Assembly: GCF_000150275.1 (NCBI RefSeq)
Contig: NW_002060948.1
Location: 1,725,328 to 1,789,327, forward strand
DNA: 64,000 nucleotides
Reading direction: 5' to 3'
DNA from: Trichoplax adhaerens
Lineage: Eukaryota > Placozoa > Uniplacotomia > Trichoplacea > Trichoplacidae
A program made the position numbers and the translations under genes. This document shows, one piece after another, positions 27,701-39,255 of this stretch. The notes below the pieces were generated by a model, which saw nothing but the letters and a program-made list of their open reading frames with translations, did not search any database and was not told the DNA's origin. Numbering within the stretch: position 1 is the first letter of the stretch; each line of letters opens with the position of its first letter.

Positions 27701-29564
27701 TTAGCACAGTCTTGTGATACGTATGATTCAAGTGAGCGAAATAGGATAGATTTCGAATAGCTCTGATTGTAAATGATTCACTTTTCCATGCATTTATGTC
27801 GTAGCAGAATTAGTTTTGCATCTCACTGAACTTTATCTAATATTCCAATCTATAAATTACACAATTTGATTCGTTTTTAGGCAAATTTACGTCGATGCAA
27901 TGAAGATTTACGTCAACACATGAGCAACCTACAGCACAAATTGGCATCAGACAATAAATTATTAGAGCAAGCTCGATTAGAAAAGGTACAAGTATAGAGT
28001 AAACTTATACAGTGGACATGAATATCTCACCAATACAAAATCAATTTTAGAATCGGTATCTCTAGATTCTAAACTGAATGCAAGTTTGCTAAATATCATT
28101 ATTTCTATATTATAAAATAAAAATTTTATAGATTTCCGAAAGGCAAGCACTTGAAAGAAATTTTGAAATTCAAAAAACTAAGGAATTTGAAGCTTTTCGG
28201 GAACAGTTAGTTCGGGTACGACGGTAGCTATTTTGATATTGAATACTTAAGTAGCTGCAAATAAAGGATTTAAATTAATACTATTGTAGATATCCATGTC
28301 TTAAAATCAGATTTAATTGTTCTATACTCTAGGATCATTTAGAAGAAATAACAAAACTGCATCACGATGTTATTCGTGGCAAAGATGAGGTAGAACTACG
28401 TCGAGACTTAAAAGAAAAGGTAAATTGTTGCATGAGTGTATCTAATTATATTATAATCTGAGAGCACTGAGATGTACATCTTTCCCAGCGAGGCTAAAAT
28501 TTCATTTAAAAATTATCTTCAAAGCTTTTAAAGTACTCTCTTCTGCTGTTATTTCATATTTAGGAGCTAAAAATCAAAGAATATGAAAGAGAAATGCAGA
28601 GTTGGAAGGAGAAAACAAGTAGAGGCCTGAAATTAAAATTTCAGCATGAATTTGATATAGAGATAGAGCGGTAATGACAATGCTATTGGAATTGCAATAT
28701 CAAAATATTTTTGCATTGATCTTGCTATAATATAAGGAATAAATTCTCATATGGTCATAAAATGCTTTTAAATAGGCGCATGAAAGAGATTCAACAACAG
28801 CAAAACATAAATTTAAGAGTGAGCTAATGTCTTAATTTGCGCATAGTGGTGCTAGTGTAGTAATTCCACTTCGTAACCATTGTCAACGTTGGCTTTTTAG
28901 GTTAATGTTAATAATAATGAGAAACATGATAGCAGCCATATTAACAACAGCTACAACTCTCATCCATCAGCCAATACAAGCTATATAAGCAATACTAGTA
29001 GTTCTACTAGCCCAAATACTTCACGGCAAGAGAGTACGGCAAAATTATTACGGCATCTACAAGGTCGAGTAAAAGAATTACGCCAAGCAAATGAAGATTT
29101 GAGGCGTGATGGCTTAGTTGGCTCAACAAACAATTCTGAGGTAAATTTCAACAATTTTTTTATAGTAAATGGTTATACTACTTGATAAAGGTAAAGTTAT
29201 TACAACTATCCTATATTTACTGCAATTATCATACTATCATACAGGTAGAAAATAGAGAAGGAAGTGGTGAAGTTGTCCAGCTTCGTAATGCCATTCCGTT
29301 GTCAGAAGATAAACCTCAGCGATCTTCAATATTATTAAATCAGAAATTGGAAGAATTAAATAAAATGCAAGTAGCTCTGCAACAAAAAACTAAGGTTAGT
29401 AGTAAATTTAAGCTCAATCTTTATATATTAAATGTACATAATATTTATTTGATCATAGTTATGCCAAACGATTAATTCCTTATTAAATTTCTTTCCATTA
29501 TTCATTTTAGGATCATTTGGCCCTCGAACATGCTTATTCCGCGCTTAAAGAGAAAATTTCGTGA
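12759..29564 (+). CDS. giant 27-exon protein (about 2,536 aa): disordered N half with ITPRID-like motif, coiled-coil C half
   Basis: Exons: 12759-12812, 13161-13848, 13939-14085, 14393-14504, 16877-20684, 21288-21359, 21483-21566, 22501-22613, 22733-22919, 23078-23257, 23725-23949, 24143-24307, 24894-24956, 25120-25185, 25294-25389, 25627-25728, 26367-26549, 26693-26824, 26996-27259, 27881-27985, 28132-28215, 28333-28419, 28564-28670, 28776-28818, 28901-29140, 29245-29394, 29511-29564. Every junction is GT-AG and phase holds over 7,611 bases. Residues 1-1600 are mostly disordered and polar. Near residue 693 is LISLGF...IPSRF, like the IP3-receptor-binding domain of KRAP/TESPA1/ITPRID proteins (from memory, weak). 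Residues 794-845 hold two copies of a basic helical W..A..RL.K.KR.EIL motif. From about 1604 to 2536 it is almost continuous coiled coil, ending in LEHAYSALKEKIS. I cannot name the protein; a cytoskeletal or centrosomal scaffold is a guess. One or two small exons could be missing in the longer introns. Confidence 0.8.
14775..15170. repeat. intronic tandem array, unit about 115 bp, about four copies
   Basis: Inside the 2.4-kb intron 14505-16876 of the giant gene. The block TTTCTTCTGATAAATTTATTTTAGA, about 30 bases, then GATTGCTGC and TATCATTATTAC repeats with starts near 14780, 14875, 14990 and 15090. Copies are well diverged. Confidence 0.7.
15843..16740. repeat. intronic tandem array, unit about 120-160 bp, about seven copies
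   Basis: In the same intron as the previous array but unrelated in sequence. GATGGGCTATCATT recurs near 15866 (diverged), 16003, 16125, 16268 (diverged), 16405, 16561 and 16722, each followed by ATCTTACTTA...CATCACTACT and then CATTTTGTTTGAAAC. The array ends just before the 3.8-kb exon. Confidence 0.8.
17166..17350 (+). repeat. in-frame 17-residue coding repeat inside the giant exon
   Basis: Four consecutive units of 51 bases encode AQNQPRQKEAVVNGEAL, AQNQPRQSEVVMNDENL, AQNQPRQQEITVDDETL and a diverged AKNQQTQEEVI unit. The unit length is a multiple of three, so the reading frame is kept. Conservation is highest in the AQNQPRQ half. Function unknown. Confidence 0.85.
20800..21060. repeat. 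short intronic tandem repeat, unit about 50-60 bp
   Basis: Within the intron that follows the giant exon. About four copies of CAACTTGAAnnnTTCTTnnnCACCATCTTAATATCTAACG, progressively degraded. Confidence 0.6.
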
Positions 29565-29670
29565 TGAAAAATCAATAATTATACCAGTCAAAATAGAAGC
29601 CAAAACGCAGTAGATCAGTGGATTGGCAATTAAATATTATCCTCTTCAGTCAGTAGTACTTGATAATTTA

Positions 29671-29676
29671 AATAAA
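29671..29676 (+). terminator. polyadenylation signal AATAAA, giant coiled-coil gene
   Basis: A canonical AATAAA lies about 107 bases after the TGA at 29562-29564, on the same strand, at a typical distance for a short 3' UTR. Assignment is by position only. Confidence 0.5.
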
Positions 29677-30379
29677 TTATTTATACCTCGGTATGATATT
29701 ACTATTTAATTATATCATATTCGAGTACGCTATTTTATTATTATATCGGATTCCTGTCACTATACTTTCTTGATTCTTAATGATAATAGGAAATTATTTT
29801 ATATCCAATGCTACCAATAATTGAAAAAAATCCCTCAATAGTAATTAACTTAACTTTCTATGATGTTGTAATAAGTATAGTAAAGATTATCTGTTTATAT
29901 TCATTCTGGAAGATGATTATTTCCCGATAGTTAAGGTTACCAACATGCCACTCAATAACATGTATAAATGCTGATTTTATTTCCTTTTGACCATACTACC
30001 CATAGGATAGAATATGTAAATAAGTAAGTTACCCTTTAATTCATTACTGTTTCAAGATCTAGCACAAGTCTTCGAGATCATACATTTGATTTAGGACTAT
30101 TAAAGTGATAAGATTTATTAAAACAATACCAATTATGGATGTTTTTATTCAGCGCTATGAAGTACAGTTATGAGAAATTGCCTATATATCCGAATAGAGT
30201 TGCTAAAGTCCTTACAAGTTTATGAAGTGCAAAAATCGAGAAATTTCTTTGCTGAATATTTGCTAAATATTGAATAAATCCTTTTAGCAATCTTAATCGC
30301 ATTATTTCACGTTTACGTTCTCGGTATCAAATAATTTTTGACTTAAGATAGTGAAATTAAAACCAGAAGTCATGATGGA

Positions 30380-31260
30380 AAAGTTGTAACTAATAGTTGC
30401 ACTGCCATATACGTGTATATTCACTTAGATAGCTGTGATACTTTAATTTTTCTTAATTAAAATGGTACAGTATGTTCAAAATCTTAAGTTCCGATCGAAA
30501 AGTCGTAAGTAGTATTTGAACCGCTATATTTCTTCCAAGCGGTTTTACTACCTAAAATTTTCTCAGTTAAAATGTTACTGAACTCCAAAGATACCAAATG
30601 CTATATTTAAAACCTTAAGTCATATATATAAAATTGTCAATAGTATTTGCAGCGCTATATTTAGTCCAAGCAGGTCATAATACTTTAATTTTTAATTGAA
30701 ATCTTATGAAGCCTTGAAGATATTAAAAGGTTGTATTTAAAAGTTGTAATGAATATCTGCACCGCTATATTTCCTCTAAGTAGCCAGAATATTTTAATTT
30801 TCTTGAATTAAATATTATTGTTAAACCCTAAAGATACCAAAATGAAATATTTAAAATTTGAAGTCATAGATAGAAAACTAATGTAACTGATAACGAATAT
30901 TAATTATTAATATTATTATTGTAACTAATATTTGCATTGCAACATTTCAGCTAAGCAATTATACTACTTTAATTTTTTAATTGAAATATTAATAAACATT
31001 AAAGATACCAAAAATGATATATTTAAAATCTTAAGTCAAAGGTAGAAAAGTTGTAAATAGTACTTAAACCGCTATATTTACTTCAAGCTATTATAAAAAA
31101 TTAATACTTCTTAAAAAAATGTTGTTAAACATTAAAGATACCAAAAATGATATATTTAAGACCTTAAATCATAGATAGAAATTTGTAATGAATATTCGCA
31201 CCGCTATATTTACTCCAAGCAGTTATACTAGTTCAATTTTTCTTTAATAAAATGTTATTA
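30380..31260. repeat. intergenic tandem array, unit about 120-130 bp, seven copies
   Basis: The block TTGCACCGCTATATTTACTCCAAGC followed by TTTAATTTTTCTTAATTAAAATGTTA and AAAGATACCAAAAATGATAT recurs with core starts near 30398, 30517, 30648, 30758, 30933, 31066 and 31197. It fills most of the gap between the giant gene and the first RDH-like gene (29565-31369). Nothing else is recognisable in that gap. Confidence 0.85.
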
Positions 31261-31369
31261 AACCTGAATGGCATACATTCTTGAGTGAGAAAGTCAAATA
31301 TCTGTATCTTACAGTAAAAGCTGCATTTTACTTTTATCGAGGTAAAGTTATAACAAAGTTGGTAAAGAT

Positions 31370-32798
31370 CTATGGGGATAAATTAACTAGTTTTTGACTA
31401 ATATCCCATAACATCTTTGCTTCAGTTTCGTTAGTAGCGGCTTCTGATGTTTCATAAATTTCACATTCTTCAAAGAATTGACCAGATACAGATTGAAGAC
31501 TTTTATCGACAGCAAGGCAAATCACTGTTTGTGCTCCTTGACGGGCATCTCTTAAAACTGCCGATAGCATCCAACGCAAAGCTTTATTTATAAAAGACGG
31601 AAGTTGCAGGTAATCTTCAAAGTATCGAAAAACCTCTGTCATAACTACTCCAGGATGTAAAGAATTTATTGTTACAGAAGTACCTTTTAATCTTCTACTC
31701 ATTTCGAATGAAAATAAGACGTTGGCGAGTTTACTATACGCATAGGTTGTTAGGACAGAATAGGACTTTTCACTCATAAGGTCGTCAAAATTCATGCCGG
31801 GTACCATGGTATGAGAGCCCGATGATACAACGACGATTCTGCTTGGTTGTGATTTCTTGAGTAAATCTAATAGCAAATCTGTTAATAAGAAATGTCCGAG
31901 GTGATTAACACCTATCATCCTTTCGAAACCATCTTTAGTTGTATCTCTGTAAACAGGTCCAACTGAAAAAAGAAATGCAGAGTTGGTAAACTTAAAAGAT
32001 CATTTTAATTCGGCTACTGTAGAGGCGCTATCTTAATGTATTAATCTAAGTTAGAATACAGATTGTAATGTCTACTTCAGCCATGTTACAAAAGTAAGTT
32101 ATCTTTATAACTACGCTCTATATCCATATCAAGTATAACGACTGCAATGTATACTAGCATGATTGGCAATTCATTTATAAACTAGTATCCATTCTATTGT
32201 CCACTATCCATATTAGAATTACTATTTTAATTGTTCTAGCTTAACCACACGGCGTAATAATTTTAGCTTAATATACAAATATGTGCGTTGTTTTATTCTA
32301 AACATTTGCATTCTAATAGCTGTGATGGCTCTATGCTACAATTTCAAGCATTCTTTTAAGCAGGTAGCGTAGGTTTCTATCGATTGTAATAGCTGTAGTC
32401 CAAATAGTTTTGATATAGTTACCTAATCCAGCATTATTGATTAAGACATCTAATCTTTCCTCTTTTGCATAGATATCCTTGGCGAATTGTCGCACAGACT
32501 TTAAGGAACCTAAGTCTAACATCATTAAAACTACGTTATTACTACCGCTAGTCTTTTTTATATCTTCTATAGCTGCTTCGCCACGCGATTTAGATCGACA
32601 AGCACAAATCACTCGAGCACCACGTCTTGCTAAATCGATCGCCGCTTCTTTTCCAATTCCAGTATTAGCTCCAGTAATAATGACAGTTTTTCCATCTAAC
32701 CTTTCACTTCCTTCATATTCCAATCGTCCATAAATAAAGGTAAAATATCCGTAGATTATCATTGCTAGCACAATCATGAAAATACTAGACTTGATCAT
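31370..32798 (-). CDS. short-chain dehydrogenase, retinol dehydrogenase 11-14 type (copy 1)
   Basis: Two exons on the minus strand: 32798-32423 and 31962-31370, joined in phase 1; 322 residues, normal for RDH11-14. An N-terminal hydrophobic helix (about residues 5-22) is a likely ER or microsomal membrane anchor. The classical SDR marks are present: cofactor loop TGANTGIG at 42-49, NNAG at 121-124, catalytic Y199-xxx-K203 within YAYSK, and NHLGHFLLT, the usual RDH motif. The ARRGAR and CACRS residues after the first fold are typical of NADP(H)-preferring members. Family activity is reversible oxidation of retinol or other lipid alcohols and aldehydes. The substrate here cannot be read from the sequence. 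It is the most diverged of the three minus-strand copies. Confidence 0.95.
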
Positions 32799-32897
32799 TA
32801 TGGGATTGAGTTATTTGAGTTATGAATTCTTAGCGAACCAATGGAAGAATAATGATATTTTTAATTTCTATTTCAATGACTAAAGAAAAGTAATTTT

Positions 32898-33110
32898 ATG
32901 TTGGATCATGCACTAATCGTAAAACTACTGATGAGGACTTCAAAATTTCGCGAATATCTTTCGATAGAGGCAGATGCCATCCAGAAATACAGTTCATTAG
33001 ACAGATCCGATTACAAGATCATATCTAATCGGTCGGGAAAGACCCTAAAGGGAATTGTTATAGCTTTGATCAGGGAGATTTCTCAACTTCACCATGAGCA
33101 AAATGTGTGA
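32898..33110 (+). CDS. possible 70-residue ORF, divergent from RDH-like copy 1
   Basis: An open frame from an ATG 99 bases upstream of the RDH-like copy 1 start, on the opposite strand. It encodes a basic, helical-looking 70-residue product without signal peptide, repeat or known domain. Amino-acid usage is less skewed than in nearby chance frames, which is the only reason to list it. It may equally be a chance ORF in the promoter region. Confidence 0.2.
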   Translation: MLDHALIVKLLMRTSKFREYLSIEADAIQKYSSLDRSDYKIISNRSGKTLKGIVIALIREISQLHHEQNV

Positions 33111-34419
33111 TATAAATTTTCGTTTCAAGTCTATACTATAGCGAGATAATTATATATGTTTCGATCTAAATTAACTTATAGTTGTGTATAACATATACAG
33201 TACGCAAATATTTTACCACATTATCAATAATAAATAAATATACTATGTAATGTAATGTAGTGGCTAAAGTTGAGAATAACGGAAAGACGGCCACCTGTTT
33301 TGGTCAGAGCATGGACTACTAGATAGACTGACTTAATACTGTATGTTCCTGGGACATTCGCTTATGGTAAAAGTAGAATTTACCTTTATGCTTAAAAGGA
33401 AGATTTATATCTTCTTGTTTTCATTTGTAAACTTATTTCTCCCATTAAATTGGCCATCTTAGTACACATGATTCATTGTTTTAACCGTTCAATTTTGACC
33501 CATATAATGAGTATCAATGCTCTAACCGCTATGGAGTCGATTTCCATGTTAACGCATAAAAGACAAAACATGGCCCATACGTATTATGGATTACTACAGA
33601 TCTAAGCCACTGAATACAACATATTGTAGTTATAGCACATTTTATATTAAAGAGAAAACATGACCCATATTATAGATTATTGCAGATCGAAGCTACCAAT
33701 ACTAATATTATATTGCCATGATTTTAGTATAATCAAAGCTTGGTGATATTTTAACTTAATGGCAGCAATTATCAACAGCACGTAGACATTGCTCTCACAA
33801 CACAACGTTTGACAAGAGCTGTTGAGTTACAGACCTCCAAGGTATAGAATTTCTTTCTATCAACAGATAAAATTGAATGGTTGTCTAAATGTTGCATGAT
33901 GTTATGTACAACAGAAAAACAGCGATAGCTTATGCATCTGACGATGAGCCGTATCTGCACTATACTATAGTGATCAAAGCGTCATCTGCAGCAATCGCTA
34001 ACTTATACTGTAAGCATTTATGAAGGGTCTTTACCTTTCCAGAATCAATCATGATAATCGTTACAGAAAAATAGAGGTGACTTAATTATCATTCTGGAAT
34101 AATAGGTTATCGTAGATTTATTGATGTATATTTAATGTGATCCATTGACTTGGATATAAGCGTACTTGCATATAACTTCATTTTTTGGCAGCTACTTAAT
34201 GAAATAGCTGGATTAATCATCAATCCAATTCGAATACAATATTGCATGGTAATTGCTATACAATCATTTTACGACACATGCTTTAAAATCTAGAATTTTA
34301 TAAATCTTTGTCTAGTTTACCTAAAATTCTATCATTTTACATTTTGCAGTAAGGTACTGTGTATAGCTATGCGAATAGGCGTTAATAATAAACTTCCAGC
34401 AAGAATGGTTTCTAATGAT
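33111..34419. other. intergenic, RDH-like copies 1 and 2
   Basis: No gene recognised. A degenerate block of about 100 bases (AAAACATGGCCCATA ... GGATTACTACAGATC ... ATATTATA) occurs at about 33553 and again at about 33652. The minus-strand frame 33960-33772 has no recognisable features. Confidence 0.5.
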
Positions 34420-35816
34420 TTAAGCAGATGGATTAACTAATTTTTCACTAATATCCCACAACATCTTTGCTTCAGTTTCGTTCGTAGCTGCTGCTGTTGT
34501 TTCAGAAATTTTACATTCAGCAAAATATTTGCCAGATACTGATTCAAGATTCCTATCGACAGCAAGACAAATCACTGTTTGTGCTCCTTGACGGGAATCT
34601 CTGAAAAAAATTGACATTGTCCAGCGCATAGCTTTATTTAAGAAAGGTGGTAATTGAAGGTAATCATCAAGGTGTCGACCAAGCTCTGTCATCACGGCTC
34701 CCGGATGTAAAGCATTTATTGTTACAGAAGTACCTTTTAACCTTTTACTCATTTCTAATGAAAATAGGATGTTGGCAAGTTTAGAGTACCCATATACGCT
34801 AGTACCAGAATAGGATTTTTCACTCATAAGATCATCAAGGTTCATACTAGATACCATCCTATGAGCGTTGGATGAAACAACGACGATTCTGCTTGGTTGT
34901 GACTTCTTGAGTAAATCTAATAATAGATCTGTTAACAAGAAATGTCCGAGATGATTAACACCCATCATTCTTTCGAAACCATCTTCAGTGGTATCTCTGT
35001 AGGCAGGACCAGCTATGAGAGAAATACAGAATTGGTCAATTTATAGGATTATTTGGACGTAGTAACTCCAGAATAGCTAACTTACTTGGAACATGCAATA
35101 CAATAGCAATAATACAACAATAATTTATCTTTAGCTCCATCGTAGGTCTATACTGTACTGTACAATGTACACAATTCCGTATAGTATACTCATCTGTGTG
35201 GTATTCGCAAATTCTACTTACTAATTGCTATCACTTAACGAATTAGCATAATGATGCTAGCTTAATATGTATGAGTTACGCCATTTTGAACTTTTGTATT
35301 CTAAAGTTGTGCTGGTATATATATATAGTGTGGGCGCATGATTGAAATTGTATCGTCGAAAGCAGTTTCAAGAATAGTGATAAATGCACTAAGTGGATGA
35401 GATCTGCATGATTTCTATTGCAAACAAATACAATGAGGGTTGTTACCTAATCCAGCATTGTTGATTAACACGTCCAATCTTTCTTCTTTTGCGTTAATAT
35501 CCTTAGCGAATTGTCGTATAGAATTTAAGGAACCTAAGTCTAACATTTTTAAAGCTACATTGTTATTGCCACTAATATTTTTGATGTCTTCTACAGCCGC
35601 TTCGCCACGCGATTTAGATCGACATGCACAAATGACTCGAGCTCCACGTCTTGCTAAATCGATTGCCGCTTCTTTCCCGATTCCAGTATTAGCTCCAGTA
35701 ATAATTACAGTTTTTCCATCTAATCTCTCATCCCCTTTATATTCGCATCGTCCGTGTATGACGAAATAATAGATTGCAATTGCTAGAATAATAATGAAAA
35801 TTCTAAACTTGCTCAT
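34420..35816 (-). CDS. short-chain dehydrogenase, retinol dehydrogenase 11-14 type (copy 2)
   Basis: Exons 35816-35447 and 35012-34420 on the minus strand, same phase-1 intron position as copies 1 and 3, 320 residues. The N-terminal hydrophobic anchor is followed by TGANTGIG, NNAG, NHLGHFLLT and catalytic YGYSK. Exon 1 is almost identical to that of copy 3: 277 of 278 bases match between 35476-35753 and 38915-39192, and the encoded 123 residues differ at four sites. Exon 2 differs from copy 3 at dozens of residues over 182. This sharp change at the exon 1/intron boundary is the mark of gene conversion. Expected role as for copy 1: membrane-bound NADP(H) oxidoreductase acting on lipid alcohols or aldehydes. 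Confidence 0.95.
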
Positions 35817-36669
35817 GGTGGAATTGGGTTATTGCTGCTATGCAAAATCCTGTACAATACATAAAGAATAAAAAAAAATCAGGTTGATTTCTCATTTCGT
35901 GATGGAAGCAAGGAGGAAAACAATTTAAAACTTGCGTAGTCTATCGTTTTATCGTGGACACTTTACTGGTATCTTTACAGTACAGCACAGTTAAATCAAG
36001 CTATCAGGTATATTCTTAAAACTTGAATCAGGTGGCGTTATTTTCAACTTCAGCACGTGTAAAATAGCAAAAAATACAGTAGCATCTTGTCCAAAGTTTT
36101 GCATTGCTACGAGATAATTTACAGTGCTGTACCTACGTTTTATCTACATTCATTTATATAAATGAAATACGTGCAAATGTTGATTATAGCATGATGTATA
36201 GTCAAGACATGACTGCAATTTCTTATTACCTGTATGCTGTAGAAGGGTTAAATTGACGACGATCAGCTTCGGAGGGTAGAAACGCTGATTATGTAAATTG
36301 GAGAAAATTACAAGCTCGTAGCTGTCGAAGGTCCATTTAAGGTATAGTACTGACTGTACCGTATTGCCTACCTGTACGTAGGTGGTATTAGCCAATAGCT
36401 ATAGTAGTCTAACTGACCGGTATCGTTTAAAGTAAATACAGCTACGGTTACTACTGCACTTCGCTACACAAATAGCCCTCGGCCTCTCAGTTATGAGCTA
36501 GATTACTGAGTTCCATCAGCAATGGTGGCTACTGTATACGTCTTTTTCCAGTTGCCGTTGTACAGAGGCAGCAGGTTATATACAGTACTTGTACAGCTTA
36601 TTTACCGCATATTTATTCATTGCATTTACTTCTGGTTAAACTTGTGCAAGATAGAACTAGTACAACTAT

Positions 36670-37190
36670 TTTCTGCTTTTCTTTCTATCCAGCTAAAATG
36701 CAGCCATACAGCTGTAACAGTTAAACTGTTGCTTGGTAATTTACTTACCGTTAATAAAATACACTTGTACAAGAAGGAATCCGTAAAACTACTACATTTT
36801 CTTCTCTTCTTTCTATCCAGCTAAAATGCTGCGATATTGCTATTCTGCTCTTCTTTCTATACAGCTAAAATGCAGCCATACAGCTGCAACAAACTGTTGC
36901 AGGGTAAATTGCTTACCGTTAATAAAAAACACTTGTACAAGATGCAATTAGTAAAACTACTACATTTTCTTCTCTTCTTTCTATCCAGCTGAAATGCAGC
37001 GATATAGCTACTCTGCTCTTCTTTCTATACAACTAAAATGCAACGATGCAGCTGCAACAGTTAAACTGTTGCTTGGTAAATTGCTTACCGTTAATAAAAT
37101 ACACTTATTACAAGATGCAATCAATAAAACTACTGCATTTTCTTCTCTTCTTTCTATCTAGCTGAAATGCAGCGATATAGCTACTAACTG
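36670..37190. repeat. three-copy tandem repeat, unit about 170 bp
   Basis: Copies at about 36670-36842, 36843-37010 and 37011-37190. Each begins TTCTGCTCTTCTTTCTATAC, followed by AGCTAAAATGCAGCCATACA, CTTACCGTTAATAAAATAC and TTCTTCTCTTCTTTCTATCC. The unit itself has an internal near-repeat (TTCTTTCTATCCAGCT occurs twice per unit). It lies between RDH-like copies 2 and 3 and is much better conserved than the ~120-bp arrays, so it is recent. Confidence 0.85.
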
Positions 37191-37804
37191 ATGCTTGATG
37201 ACATTACTCGATTAAACATTGCGTTCAAATTTAAATAGTTAATCATAATTATAATCAAAATATTGCATGGGTGTTACTATGCAATTATATAGTATAATCT
37301 GAACAGGTTACGTATATCATTTAGTTGAATTACCTACATGAAAATGAATTACTAAAATAGCACATTTCCTTTATTTCAAAGATTGATAATAGCTTAGATA
37401 ACAAATAATTGTAAACCTAAACAGGAAAAATTGAATTTTGAAAACATGAAGAATCGTATTATAATTAACTAATAGTCACAGTAACGAATGCATGTATTTG
37501 TTGTATAACATTATCATGAATGTAAGATAAAAAAAGGTGATATTATGATCGTGATCGCCTACAAAAACTCGTATATAATGGTTTCTTCGCCAAATATCTG
37601 GATAATAGTGGAGTGTAGTAAAAAAGTTACGATATATTACATTTCATAGAGAAAGCTCTGCAAAAGGTACTGTACTGTAGTATATTGCATGCATGTATTC
37701 ATAGATAAAATTTTGAGTATTTGAAATAATATGCTATCCATATTTTATGTTATACTAAATAGTCTATCTTATACTCCAAAGTTTTAAACTAATGCTAGTA
37801 ATCA

Positions 37805-37810
37805 TTTATT
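37805..37810 (-). terminator. possible polyadenylation signal for RDH-like copy 3
   Basis: AATAAA on the minus strand about 160 bases past the stop of RDH-like copy 3. Assigned by position only. Confidence 0.35.
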
Positions 37811-37969
37811 CCTAGTTAATGGCATCTCACGGTATGAAGTATAGATCATAAATGTATTGAACCGAACCGAACCTTTCTCAGGTCTAGTATGAACTTCTAG
37901 AATCTACAGATTCTAGATGTCTACGCCTACACTATTAATAAATTTCGAACAGAAAATACCGATTGCAAT

Positions 37970-39255
37970 TTAGGTAGATAGATTAACTAATTTTTCACTA
38001 ATATCCCATAGTAGCTTTGCAGCAGTTTCGTTCCTAGCAGCCGCTGATTCTCTCGAAATCTCGCAGTCAGCAAAATATTTACCGGATACTGATTGGAGAC
38101 TCTTATCGACAGCAAGACAAATAATTGTTTGTGCTCCTTGACGGGCATCCCTTACGAAGATTGATAACGTCCAACGCAAAGCTTCAAGTAAGAAAGGTGG
38201 TAAATGTAGGTAATCTTCAATGTGTCGACCAAGATCAGTCATTACTGCTCCAGGATGTAAAGAATTTATTGTTATAGAAGTATCCTTTAATCTTTTGCTA
38301 AGCTCCAACGAAAATAGAATGTTGGCGAGTTTACTGTGCCCATATCCACTAGTACCAGAATAAGATTTTTCACTCATAAGATCTTCCAAATCCATTTCAG
38401 ATACCAAGGTTCTATGAGCTTCCGAGGTTACAACAACAATTCTGCTTGGTTGTGATTTCTTGAGTAAATCTAATAATAGATTTGTTAATAAGAAATGACC
38501 GAGATGATTAACACCCATCATTCTTTCGAAACCATCTTCAGTGGTATCTCTGTAAAAAGGTCCAGCTGCAAAAATTAGGAAGTAAAAAAGTTTATATGTT
38601 ATACGAGTATACGTTAATTATGCGTGCCCTATTCCGAACCTTAGCCAGTATAGTCTATACTATAAAATTCTTAACCACAATAAAGTCAATAGGAATAGCT
38701 TTTTCTATTGTGTTAAAACTACTTCTACGGTACAACTATTAAAGCATTAACAATATTTTAAAAGCATGTTTCTCTCTAGATACGCGTACTATAGTTTGGG
38801 CAAATGACTAAGTTACTGTTAGAGAAGATAGCGATTGCAATATGAGATATAATGTTTACCGACGGTTATGTGTAATGATTATTACCTAAACCAGCGTTAT
38901 TAATTAACACGTCTAATCTTTCTTCTTTTGCGTTAATATCCTTAGCGAATTGTCGTATAGAATTTAAGGAACCTAAGTCTAACATTTTTAAAACTACATT
39001 GTTATTGCCACTAATATTTTTGATGTCTTCTACAGCCGCTTCGCCACGCGATTTAGATCGACATGCACAAATGACTCGAGCTCCACGTCTTGCTAAATCG
39101 ATTGCCGCTTCTTTCCCGATTCCAGTATTAGCTCCAGTAATAATTACAGTTTTTCCATCTAATCTCTCATCCCCTTTATATTCGCATCGTCCATGTATAA
39201 GGAAATAATAGATTGCAATTGCTAGAATAACAATAAAAATTCTAAGCTTGCTCAT
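37970..39255 (-). CDS. short-chain dehydrogenase, retinol dehydrogenase 11-14 type (copy 3)
   Basis: Exons 39255-38886 and 38565-37970 on the minus strand, 321 residues, same intron position and phase as the other copies. Hydrophobic N-terminal anchor, TGANTGIG cofactor loop, NNAG, NHLGHFLLT and catalytic YGHSK are all intact, so an active enzyme is expected. It shares a nearly identical exon 1 with copy 2 and differs from it widely in exon 2. The intron starts differ between the two copies (GTAATAATC here, GTAACAACC in copy 2) and so do the bases upstream of the ATG, so near-identity is confined to the first coding exon. Confidence 0.95.

Noticed and set aside
32479-32733. Plus-strand open frames opposite exon 1 of the RDH-like genes (also 35440-35769, 38999-39208 and, on the minus strand, 41378-41701)
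   Set aside because: Antisense shadows: similar in all four copies only because the sense exon is conserved.
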